From: CAZWLY01 sp964634465
GTDB taxonomy: Bacteria > Desulfobacterota > Desulfarculia > G963662305
Assembly: GCA_964634465.1 (NCBI GenBank)
Contig: CAZWLY010000007.1
Span: 166,850-230,849 of the forward strand
DNA length: 64,000 nucleotides
Direction: 5' to 3'
Below, piece after piece: positions 41,412-48,720 of the stretch. The position numbers and the translations under genes are program-made. The stretch's first letter is position 1. Each line of letters opens with the position of its first letter. The notes under the pieces were generated by a model. The model saw only the letters and a program-made list of their open reading frames with translations. It ran no database searches and was not told where the DNA came from.

Positions 41412-43049
41412 TTACAACACCTTGACGTCGTGCTCGTCGCCGGTGTTGCGGTCGATGACGTGAACGCCGCAGGCGATGCACGGGTCGAAGGAGTGGACGG
41501 TCCGAAGCACCTCCAAGGGCTTGGCCGGGTCGGCGATCGGGGTGCCGATCAGGGCCTCCTCGACCGGACCGAGCTGTCCCTTGTCGTCGCGCGGGCCGAG
41601 GTTCCAGGTGGAGGGTACGACCATCTGGTAGTTGTCGATCTTGCCGTTCTTGATCTTGATCCAGTGGCCCAGCGCGCCGCGGGGCACGTCGTTCAAGCCG
41701 GTGCCCAGGCCGTTGTTCATCTCGAACGGGGTCCAGGTGGCCACCTTGCCGGCCTTGACGTTGCCGATGAGCTCCATGACCCACTTGACCATCCGGTCGG
41801 CGATCAGCTTGGTCTCGATGGCCCGAGCCGCGGTCCGGCCCAGGGTGGAGAACAGCGCCGTGGCCGGCACGTCCAGCTTCTTCAAGACCATGTCGATGAT
41901 CGCCTTGGCGTCGGCCTGGCCGGCGGCGTAGGCGACCAGCATGTGGGCCAGCGGGCCGACCTCCATCGGCTTGCCCATGTAGCGCGGCGCCTTGAAGAAG
42001 GAGTACTTGCCGTCGTAGTTGTAATCCGGCTTGATCGGCTTGGTCTCGCCCTCGTAGGGGTGGCGATCCTTGCCGTCCTCATACCAGGCCCTGGTCACGT
42101 TCTCGGTGATCTTCCCGGGATCGGTCAGACCCAGGGTGGAGAAGTCCTTGTTCATGATGTAGCCGCGCGGCAGGAACAGGCTCTCCGGTTCGGCCGCGGT
42201 CTCGGGGAACTCGCCGTAGGCCAGGTAGTTGGAGCAGCCGCCGATGGAGCCCCAGTCCTTGTAGAAGCTGGCCACGGCGATCACGTCCGGGATGAGGACG
42301 TTGTCGATGAAGGCCTGGGCCTCTTTGAGCATGAACAGGAACTGGGAGATCCGGTCCACGTTCAGGTCGTGGGCGCAGGTCACGCCGCCGGGCACGGTGG
42401 ACTGCAGGTGGGGGTTCTTGCCGCCGAAGACGGCGGTCATGGCCCCCGCCTTGACCTGGTAGGCCAGGGCGTCCAGGTAGTGCTTGACGGCCATCAGGTT
42501 GGCTTCGGGCGGCAGCTTGTAGGCCGGGTGGCCCCAATAGGCGTTGGCGAAGGGGCCCAACTGGCCGGATTTGACGAACGCTTTGAGCTTGTCCTGGACG
42601 GCGGCGAAGTCCTTGGTTCCCTGGCCGGGCGCGTTGGACACGGCGTTGGCCAGATCGGCCGTCTTCTTGGGATCGGCCGACAGGGCCGAAACCACGTCCA
42701 CCCAGTCCAGGGCGTGGAGGTGATAGAAGTGGACGATGTGGTCGTGGATGAACTGGGCGCCCAGCATCAGGTTTCTCAGGATGCGGGCGTTGTCCGGAAT
42801 CTTGACCCCGACCGCGGCGTCGATGGCCCTGGCCGAGGCGATCATGTGGACGTAGGTGCACACGCCGCAGGCGCGCTGGGTGATCAACGGCGCATCCCTC
42901 GGGTCGCGGCCCTTGAGGATGATCTCCAAGCCGCGGAACATCTGGGCCGAGGACCAGGCGTTGACCACCTTGCCGTTCTCGACCTCAACATCTATACGCA
43001 GATGACCCTCGATTCTGGTGATCGGGTCAATGGTGATCTTCTTACCCAT
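41412..43049 (-). CDS. hynA: Periplasmic [NiFe] hydrogenase large subunit
   Basis: 545 residues holding the Ni-Fe(CN)2CO site. The proximal pair is RACGVC (Cys61, Cys64) and the distal pair is DPCIACGVH (Cys524, Cys527); processing after His530 would remove the last 15 residues. A plain TGC codon encodes the first distal ligand, so this is a [NiFe] and not a [NiFeSe] enzyme. It has no signal peptide and would be carried through the Tat system by the small subunit. Start ATG has a GGAGG site. It couples H2 oxidation to periplasmic cytochrome c3 in relatives. Confidence 0.96.
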   Translation of the reverse strand: MGKKITIDPITRIEGHLRIDVEVENGKVVNAWSSAQMFRGLEIILKGRDPRDAPLITQRACGVCTYVHMIASARAIDAAVGVKIPDNARILRNLMLGAQFIHDHIVHFYHLHALDWVDVVSALSADPKKTADLANAVSNAPGQGTKDFAAVQDKLKAFVKSGQLGPFANAYWGHPAYKLPPEANLMAVKHYLDALAYQVKAGAMTAVFGGKNPHLQSTVPGGVTCAHDLNVDRISQFLFMLKEAQAFIDNVLIPDVIAVASFYKDWGSIGGCSNYLAYGEFPETAAEPESLFLPRGYIMNKDFSTLGLTDPGKITENVTRAWYEDGKDRHPYEGETKPIKPDYNYDGKYSFFKAPRYMGKPMEVGPLAHMLVAYAAGQADAKAIIDMVLKKLDVPATALFSTLGRTAARAIETKLIADRMVKWVMELIGNVKAGKVATWTPFEMNNGLGTGLNDVPRGALGHWIKIKNGKIDNYQMVVPSTWNLGPRDDKGQLGPVEEALIGTPIADPAKPLEVLRTVHSFDPCIACGVHVIDRNTGDEHDVKVL

Positions 43050-43073
43050 CAGACACCTCCTAACTGCCTATCC

Positions 43074-44012
43074 CTACTCCTGAACGAAGAAGGGGGCCAT
43101 CTTGTCCCAGAAGTTCGGCTCGCTGCATCCGATGCAGGGGTGACCGGCCCCGATGGGCCAGTTGATGCCGTCGTTGAACTTCACAGTCGGGCAGTTGTTG
43201 TAGGTGTCGGGGCCGGAGCAGCCCAGCTCGTAGAGGCACTTGCCGGCCCGATGGTTCTCGTCGTCGAATTGTTTGGCGAACTCGCCCATCTCGTAATAGG
43301 ACCGCCGAGGGCAGTTGTCGTGGATGGTCCGGCCGTAGGCGAACAGGGGCCGGCCCAACTCGTCGAGGGCCGGCAACTTGCCCAGGAGCAGGTAGTGGAC
43401 GATGGTCGCCACCAGGTTGACCGGATTGGGCGGACAACCGGAGATGTTGATGGTCTTGGCGCCCACGGCCTGGCCCACGCCCATGGCCTTGGTCGGGTTG
43501 GGCTCGGCCGCCTGAACGCCGCCGAAGCTGGCGCAACTGCCGACGCAGATGGTGGCCAGGGCCTGGGGGACGATCTTCTTGGCCGTCTCAAGGAAGGTGT
43601 GGCCGCCGGCCTTGCCCCAGACGCCGCCGTCGGCGGTCATGACCGCGCCCTCGCAGATCAGGACGAACTTACCCTTGTACTTCTTGACCGTACTCCATAG
43701 CTGCTCCTCGGCCTGGTGACCGGCGGCGGCCATGATCGTCTCGTGGTAGTCCACGGAGACGGTGTCCAGGATGATGTCGGCCGCGCTGGGGTAGGTCGTG
43801 CGCAGGAAGGCCTCCGAGCAGCCGGTGCACTCGGCGAAATGGAGCCACACCACCGGCGGCCGTTGAGGCGAGGTCACCGCTTCAGCGATTTTGGGGGTCA
43901 TGGCTGGAGCGACCCCCAGTGTTGCGGCCATCAGGCTGCAGAACTTCATGAAATCGCGTCTGGAGATCCCCCGGTCGGTCAACCGGTCAAAGACCTCTGC
44001 ATCTTTGCCCAT
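43074..44012 (-). CDS. hynB: Periplasmic [NiFe] hydrogenase small subunit (Tat-exported)
   Basis: 312 residues from ATG 44012, chosen for its AAGGAGGA site. The Tat signal is DRGISRRDFMKF (Arg18-Arg19). The proximal cluster has ECTGCSE (Cys62, Cys65); medial and distal clusters lie in the C-terminal third (SGPDTYNNCP, AGHPCIGCSEPNFWD). There is no C-terminal membrane helix, so it forms a soluble periplasmic dimer of the group 1b type that gives electrons to c-type cytochromes. It leads the operon with 24 bp before the large subunit. No cytochrome partner gene is adjacent. Confidence 0.96.
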   Translation of the reverse strand: MGKDAEVFDRLTDRGISRRDFMKFCSLMAATLGVAPAMTPKIAEAVTSPQRPPVVWLHFAECTGCSEAFLRTTYPSAADIILDTVSVDYHETIMAAAGHQAEEQLWSTVKKYKGKFVLICEGAVMTADGGVWGKAGGHTFLETAKKIVPQALATICVGSCASFGGVQAAEPNPTKAMGVGQAVGAKTINISGCPPNPVNLVATIVHYLLLGKLPALDELGRPLFAYGRTIHDNCPRRSYYEMGEFAKQFDDENHRAGKCLYELGCSGPDTYNNCPTVKFNDGINWPIGAGHPCIGCSEPNFWDKMAPFFVQE

Positions 44013-44199
44013 GCTTCCTCCTTGAGTCCAAGTGGTGTTCACACAACTACCGGAGGTTCATCCTCCAGGCCCCAGGACGAAAGAATTGTGAAGTTGTGCA
44101 CATGTGAAAAAGTGAAACGGCTTTCTAATGCCGACAACACTTTGGCTTGGTTGTAATGGTGACCCAGCCAACGAACGATTCAGGGAAGAATTGTACATT

Positions 44200-44228
44200 T
44201 TTATAACCAACCCGAACTTTGAAGTCAA
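44200..44228 (-). promoter_or_regulatory. Promoter of the hydrogenase operon
   Basis: TTGACT (44223-44228), 17-bp spacer, TATAAA (44200-44205) on the minus strand, one mismatch per hexamer. The leader would be about 180 nt. Confidence 0.7.
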
Positions 44229-44235
44229 GGGTATT

Positions 44236-44252
44236 GTTAACCCGTGGTTAAC
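44236..44252. promoter_or_regulatory. Palindromic candidate operator upstream of the hydrogenase promoter
   Basis: GTTAACC-CGT-GGTTAAC is a perfect 17-bp palindrome centred 21 bp upstream of the -35 hexamer, a position typical of a class I activator. A second inverted repeat, GATACC/GGTATC with a 6-bp spacer, lies at 44302-44319. The remaining sequence to 44410 holds no gene. Confidence 0.5.
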
Positions 44253-44410
44253 TCCAGGGCGGCGGTTGCATCGGGAGTGTTTCGGCCGGCGGCGATGTCT
44301 TGATACCAGATTGGGTATCTGTTGCGCCGAAAGTTATATCCCCGCCGACCGTTCACGGCCGGGCGGCCGGTTGAGCCGGCAAGCGAACCGCCCGGTTGGA
44401 GCGAGCTCGG

Positions 44411-44439
44411 TTGCACCGGACCGGCGCTTGGGGTAGGAT
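44411..44439 (+). promoter_or_regulatory. Candidate promoter of the TPR/zinc-ribbon operon
   Basis: TTGCAC (44411-44416), 17-bp spacer, TAGGAT (44434-44439), followed directly by the GGAGG ribosome site of the first gene. Confidence 0.45.
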
Positions 44440-44457
44440 TCGGGTCCGGAGGTGGAC

Positions 44458-45744
44458 GTGGCAGCCAAGAGGAAAAGGGCCAAGTCGCCCGGACGAACGT
44501 TGTCGCCTCAGGAAAAAACCAGATTCGACGATTGGTTGGCTGGGATCGAGGCCGACCGGGAGGCGGCCCTCATCACCCTTTCGGCCGAGGCCGAGGCCGA
44601 TCCGGCGCTGGCGGTCGCCTTTGTCGAGGGCCTGGCCGCCTCGCCCACCGAGGCGGCCGGCTGGCTGGCCGTCAAGGCGGCCGAGACCATCCCGCTCAAG
44701 TCGGTCAGGAAGGCGGCCAAACGGGCGGCCTATCTTTTGAAAAACAAGGGCGTCCGCCTGCCCGAAACCGGCCGGCCGAGACCGATCTTCAAACCGGGCG
44801 GACCGGTCCCGGCCAGGGGTTACCTCGGCGGCTACCTGGCCGACGGCAACCAACTGGTGTTCCTGGCCGTCCCCGGGCCGGGCGGCCGGATCGTCGGCGG
44901 CGCGGCGGTGATCAATTACCGGCTGGGCTTCCAGGAACTCAGCCTGGCGCCGATGAGCGGCGGCCGATTCAAGGAACTGCTCGCCCAGGCCATACCCGAA
45001 CTGAGCCTGCCTCCGGTCGAGGTCGGCCAAGAGGATCTGGCCTGGGTGTTGAAGGGCGCCGTGGAGGCGACCAGAAGCCAAGGCCGAGCCCTGCCGAGTG
45101 AGGCGACGTTTCTGGCCGAGTGGCTCACTAGCCTTTCGACGCCGCTCGATATCGCCCCGATCTACGCCCGGTTGGGAGTGGACCCCGGCGCCGGGCCGGA
45201 ACCGGATCGGCTTCGCCGGCTGAGTAGTCTTTTGGAGGAAGCGCCCCTGGCCGCCTGGCTGATCGACTACGAGGACTGGGTCAGGGTGCGGGACGAAGTC
45301 GAGGCCAGGAGTTCCTCCAGCCTGGTTTTGAGCCGGGCCCAAGAGGCGGCCAAGTTGGACGAGGCCTTTGAGTCGGTCGTCGACGACCTCTTTCCTCCCT
45401 CCGCTCGACCGGCCTGGCGGCGGCGATTGGAGGAGACGGCCGTCTTCCTGGAGGGCTCGGGGCGGGTGGAGGACGCACTCGTTCTTCTGGCCGGGGCGGC
45501 CGGCCTGGAGCGCCGCGACAACCCGCTGTTCAGGGTGCTCATCGAGCGGGCCTGGCAGGCCGAGGCGGCCATGGCCGCCTATCGAGACGGCCTGAGGACC
45601 GAGCAAGCCGGCTCGGAAGAACTACAGCCCGACCAGGAGCCCCCCCGGCCTGGATCCGGTCGGCTGATCGTCGGCGAGGGTGATCAGGAGACCGCGGCCG
45701 AGCCCGCCGCCGGCCTGATCCTGCCGCCCGGCGTCAAGGAGTGA
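44458..45744 (+). CDS. Hypothetical protein (helical, repeat-like)
   Basis: About 428 residues. GTG 44458 is preferred over GTG 44452 because GGAGG lies five bases ahead. Basic N-terminus (AAKRKRAKSPGRTLS), then mostly helical sequence rich in Ala and Glu; no signal peptide, membrane helix or catalytic motif that I can identify. It starts a four-gene unit with two TPR proteins and a zinc-ribbon protein, at two-base spacing. Function unknown; the context suggests a scaffold or regulatory module. Confidence 0.6.
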   Translation: MAAKRKRAKSPGRTLSPQEKTRFDDWLAGIEADREAALITLSAEAEADPALAVAFVEGLAASPTEAAGWLAVKAAETIPLKSVRKAAKRAAYLLKNKGVRLPETGRPRPIFKPGGPVPARGYLGGYLADGNQLVFLAVPGPGGRIVGGAAVINYRLGFQELSLAPMSGGRFKELLAQAIPELSLPPVEVGQEDLAWVLKGAVEATRSQGRALPSEATFLAEWLTSLSTPLDIAPIYARLGVDPGAGPEPDRLRRLSSLLEEAPLAAWLIDYEDWVRVRDEVEARSSSSLVLSRAQEAAKLDEAFESVVDDLFPPSARPAWRRRLEETAVFLEGSGRVEDALVLLAGAAGLERRDNPLFRVLIERAWQAEAAMAAYRDGLRTEQAGSEELQPDQEPPRPGSGRLIVGEGDQETAAEPAAGLILPPGVKE

Positions 45745-45746
45745 TC

Positions 45747-46442
45747 GTGGACTTTCAACAGGATCTCGCTCGCGTCGAGGAGATGAGGGCCGGGGGCGAA
45801 CCCCAGGCCTTGGCCGAGGCCCTCCAGCGGCTGGGCGTGGCCCAGGCCGGCCAGGGCCGGTTCGAGGACGCCCTGGCCTCGCTCCAGGAGGCCTATGACA
45901 TCCACAAGGCCGCCGGCGACTCCCGGGCCCAGTTGGAGGTGTTGTGGCGGGTGGCGAGGGTGCTTTGCCAGGCCGATCGTCTGGCCGAGGCCGAAGCCGG
46001 CCTGGCCGTGGGATTCGAACTGGCCCGCCGGAGCAACGAGATCGGGCTCAGGGTCCGCCTCCTGGAAGTCAAGGCGCTGATCCACGTCCTGCGCGGCCAG
46101 GAGGGCCGGGCGTTGGGGCCGCTCGGCGAGGCGCTGGAGCTGTGCCGGACCTATCGGGACAGGGCCGGTCAGTGCCGGGTGCTGGAGAGCTTGGCCTACA
46201 CCCTCAAAAACTTGGGCCGCCGGGAAGAGACGTTGAAGGCCTATCGCGACCTGGCCGCTGCGGCCGGCCGGATCGGCGACCCAACCCGGCAGGCGAGCGG
46301 TCTGGTCGGCATGGCCGAGGTTTTGACGGCCATGGATCGCCGGGAAGAGGCGGCCAAGGCGTTGGGCCGGGCGGAGGAGATCGGCCTGGCCGGCGAGCTC
46401 GAGCGCCGGGCGGCGGCCGTCCGCGACCGAATCGAGGCTTGA
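45747..46442 (+). CDS. Tetratricopeptide (TPR) repeat protein A
   Basis: 231 residues made of about five TPR units (for example LQRLGVAQAGQGRFEDALASLQEAYDIHKAAGD). No signal peptide, so cytoplasmic. GTG 45747 lies five bases after AAGGAG and two bases after the preceding stop. It is paralogous over its whole length to the next gene, which indicates tandem duplication. TPR proteins bind partner proteins; the partner here is unknown. Confidence 0.8.
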   Translation: MDFQQDLARVEEMRAGGEPQALAEALQRLGVAQAGQGRFEDALASLQEAYDIHKAAGDSRAQLEVLWRVARVLCQADRLAEAEAGLAVGFELARRSNEIGLRVRLLEVKALIHVLRGQEGRALGPLGEALELCRTYRDRAGQCRVLESLAYTLKNLGRREETLKAYRDLAAAAGRIGDPTRQASGLVGMAEVLTAMDRREEAAKALGRAEEIGLAGELERRAAAVRDRIEA

Positions 46443-46479
46443 ATCCGACGCTCGACGCAGCGACAAAAAGGAATTGATC

Positions 46480-47232
46480 GTGAGTCTGGAAGAAGATTTC
46501 GAACGCTTGGAGCGCTACCGGGAAGAGGGCGACCAGCCGGCAGTGGCCAACACCCTGTTCCGGATCGGCCTGGCCCAATTCAAGAAAGGCCGGTTCGAGG
46601 AGGGATTGGCCGCGCTGCAGGAGTCGTATGACATCTGCAAGGTCCAGGGCAACGACCGAGGCCGGGCCGAGATACTGCGCCGGGTCGTTCCCCAACTCAT
46701 CCAGATGGACAAGCTCGACGAGGCCGAGGCCGGGCTCGAAGTCGGCTTCGCTCTGGCCGACAAGCTGGGCAGCCTCTCCTTTCGGGTCGATCTCCTGGAG
46801 GCGGCCGCCCTGGTGGACTGGAAGCGCAATCGCCCCCGCCAGGCGGTCGAGAGGCTGGTCATGGCGGCCGAGATCTGCCGGGAGAACGACGACCCCGTCG
46901 GCCAGTACATCCTGCTGGAGAAGACGGCGCCCATGCTCAGGGCGGCGGGGCGCTACCGGGACGCGCTCAGGGTCTACGAGACCTTGGCCGATCTGGCCGA
47001 GCAGGCCGAGGACAAGGCCCGCTTCGCCCTGGCCTTGGTCGGCCAGGGCCAGATGCACCAGAAACTGGGTCGGTTGAAAGACGCGGTCGAGCTGTTGGAG
47101 TTGGCGTTGCGGGTCTACAAGATCACCGGCAACGTCCAGTCGATCCGTCTGGTTCAGGGCGAGATCGAGGCCCTGCGGGCCCGCCTGGGTGAAGCGCCCG
47201 CCGCCGAGCAGGCCGAGCCGGGAGGCGAGTGA
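46480..47232 (+). CDS. Tetratricopeptide (TPR) repeat protein B
   Basis: 250 residues, five to six TPR units (LFRIGLAQFKKGRFEEGLAALQESYDICKVQGN and similar). It aligns with protein A from the N-terminus on but has one extra C-terminal repeat and an acidic tail (EAPAAEQAEPGGE). GTG 46480 follows AAGGAA. The next gene starts two bases after its stop. Cytoplasmic; function unknown. Confidence 0.8.
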   Translation: MSLEEDFERLERYREEGDQPAVANTLFRIGLAQFKKGRFEEGLAALQESYDICKVQGNDRGRAEILRRVVPQLIQMDKLDEAEAGLEVGFALADKLGSLSFRVDLLEAAALVDWKRNRPRQAVERLVMAAEICRENDDPVGQYILLEKTAPMLRAAGRYRDALRVYETLADLAEQAEDKARFALALVGQGQMHQKLGRLKDAVELLELALRVYKITGNVQSIRLVQGEIEALRARLGEAPAAEQAEPGGE

Positions 47233-47234
47233 TC

Positions 47235-47615
47235 ATGTCCACCGGAGCGCCCAAACCCTTGCTCTGTCCCTTCTGCGGGGCCCGGCTGGCCCGGCCCCGA
47301 CTCCTGGAGCTGGAAAGCTATGCCGACTCGGAGGGCAATCAGTGCGTCTGCGGCGCTTTCTACGCCGTGGACTACACCTCCCACAACCTGGGCCAAGCGA
47401 TGTTGGACGCCTACTGCTTCGCCGCCGGCTCGGCCGAGGCCGCCCTGGACCTCGACCCCGAGGCCGATTTGGACGAAGCGATCGTCGAGGCCTACGATCC
47501 CCGAAGCCACACCGTGATGGCCAAGAAATCGCCCGGTTTCAAAGGGGCCAGTCTCTACTTCGTTCGGCTCAGGCCCGGGGCGGCCGAGAGATTGGCCCGG
47601 GAGGGAGGCGAGTAG
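47235..47615 (+). CDS. Zinc-ribbon-like hypothetical protein
   Basis: 126 residues. CPFCGARL near residue 12 and CVCG near residue 39 form a likely zinc ribbon. The remainder is an acidic alpha/beta domain (DLDPEADLDEAIVEAYDP). ATG 47235 is placed by the GGAGGC site. It ends the four-gene unit. The family is not recognised; a nucleic-acid or protein-binding role is possible. Confidence 0.65.
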   Translation: MSTGAPKPLLCPFCGARLARPRLLELESYADSEGNQCVCGAFYAVDYTSHNLGQAMLDAYCFAAGSAEAALDLDPEADLDEAIVEAYDPRSHTVMAKKSPGFKGASLYFVRLRPGAAERLAREGGE

Positions 47616-47732
47616 TCCCAAACAATATTCGAATGTTCACCAGGAAAGGTCCGGAGAAAGGTTTTAATCCCGGCCGCGGCCGAGAAATTCCCTCTTTTGG
47701 CTTGCGGAGGGATTATTCCCTGGTCCGATACG

Positions 47733-47996
47733 CTAGCAGATCCCGCAGCCTTTCTCCCGGTGCTCGTCGTACCACTGCTTGACCAGTTTCTTGGCCTCCT
47801 TGGCGTCGACGTCGAGGTATCTTTTGATGTCGGCCTTGTTGATCAGGCCGGTCATGTAGGCGAATTTGGTCAGAAAAACCAGGTTTTCCTCCGTCCGATC
47901 GCCGAGCTTCTCCACCACCCAGTCGATGACCTCCTGTTCGCGGATGATGGCGATCAGCTCGTCGAACGCGTCGTCGAAAGAAAGGGCTCCGGCCAC
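47733..47996 (-). CDS. Small helical protein with C-terminal CxxC, divergent from dsrD
   Basis: 87 residues, GTG start behind a GGTGGAG site and a good promoter. Entirely helical by composition. The chain ends in GCGIC, so Cys84 and Cys87 form a CxxC pair at the extreme C-terminus. It is not DsrC (no DsrC core sequence, and the cysteine spacing differs), but a flexible C-terminal dithiol next to dsr genes recalls how DsrC works. It is divergently transcribed from dsrD, with both promoters in the same 180-bp gap. Function unknown. Confidence 0.65.
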   Translation of the reverse strand: MAGALSFDDAFDELIAIIREQEVIDWVVEKLGDRTEENLVFLTKFAYMTGLINKADIKRYLDVDAKEAKKLVKQWYDEHREKGCGIC

Positions 47997-48050
47997 TTCT
48001 CCACCCTCGTGTGATCGATCCTCTTTCGCGCCCCTCCGGCGCGAGCTTAT

Positions 48051-48079
48051 ATAGTAAGAATCCGGACCGGCCGGGGCAA
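48051..48079 (-). promoter_or_regulatory. Promoter of the CxxC-tail gene
   Basis: TTGCCC (48074-48079), 17-bp spacer, TACTAT (48051-48056) on the minus strand. It lies back-to-back with the dsrD promoter only 22 bp away. Confidence 0.5.
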
Positions 48080-48100
48080 GTCCGGGCCGGGAAAAATTGC

Positions 48101-48129
48101 TTGACTTGTCCCCCCGGCGAGACTACAAC
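48101..48129 (+). promoter_or_regulatory. Promoter of dsrD
   Basis: TTGACT (48101-48106), 17-bp spacer, TACAAC (48124-48129). The start site would be near 48136, giving a 44-nt leader. Confidence 0.65.
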
Positions 48130-48179
48130 GTCTAAGTCAGCCACACAATTAACTGTACAGATCGCCAAGGAGATCAAGT

Positions 48180-48410
48180 ATGGACGTCAAAGAAGCCTTG
48201 ATGGATTTCTTCGATAAGGCCCCCGAAGGCAAGAAGCGCTACATGATGAAGGACATCGCCAAGAAGTTGCCCGACTTCAAAAAGAAAGACATCAAGAAGG
48301 CGATCAGCGAGCTTATCGGCGAGGGTAAGCTCTGCTACTGGTCCAGCGGTTCGACCACTTACGTCTCCACTCCGGAGTCTGAGGCGAAGAAGGGCGCGGC
48401 CGGCGCCTGA
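48180..48410 (+). CDS. dsrD: DsrD, regulatory protein of dissimilatory sulfite reductase
   Basis: 76 residues with the DsrD winged-helix pattern: KKRYMMKDIAKKLPDFKKKDIKKAI then the diagnostic KLCYWSSGSTTYV. DsrD has been reported to stimulate DsrAB turnover allosterically; its winged helix once suggested DNA binding. In most sulfate reducers dsrD lies directly after dsrB, whereas here it lies upstream of dsrA with its own promoter and a probable terminator. AAGGAG fixes the ATG at 48180. Confidence 0.93.
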   Translation: MDVKEALMDFFDKAPEGKKRYMMKDIAKKLPDFKKKDIKKAISELIGEGKLCYWSSGSTTYVSTPESEAKKGAAGA

Positions 48411-48423
48411 GGCGGCCGTTTTT
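48397..48423 (+). terminator. Probable terminator of dsrD
   Basis: A stem of CGGCC/GGCCG plus GCC/GGC, with a 3-nt bulge and TGA loop, is followed at once by TTTTT. It overlaps the dsrD stop codon. Confidence 0.45.
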
Positions 48424-48501
48424 CAGCCAGTCAGTCCGGAAAGAGATAAGTCGCGGGACGCCCTGCGCCATTGGTATGGCGGGGGTCGCGGCTGTTTTGA
48501 A

Positions 48502-48531
48502 TTGACAACTTGTGAGCAGATTCACTATAAT
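48502..48531 (+). promoter_or_regulatory. Consensus promoter of dsrAB
   Basis: TTGACA (48502-48507), 18-bp spacer, TATAAT (48526-48531): both hexamers are perfect sigma70 consensus. The leader to dsrA is about 180 nt and has no gene in it. This predicts very strong constitutive expression. Confidence 0.8.
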
Positions 48532-48720
48532 CCGCTCTTGACTTTTGTCGAGACAGACAGGGCTATGCTGCACTCCGCCGGACCGGCCTGATGATCCGGT
48601 CGCGGCGGTTTAACCCGGCCTGGGTGCGGAACGTGAGACCGATGGTCCGGCCCGGCCGGGCGCCTAACTCCAAAAGACCGGCGCGAACCTTTTCATCAAA
48701 CAAACGGAGGTAGGAATCCA

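Noticed and set aside
41412..43049. Selenocysteine [NiFeSe] hydrogenase
   Set aside because: The distal motif is DPCIACGVH with an ordinary Cys codon at the first position and no in-frame TGA.
47733..47996. DsrC
   Set aside because: It lacks the DsrC core and the conserved 10-residue spacing between the two C-terminal cysteines.
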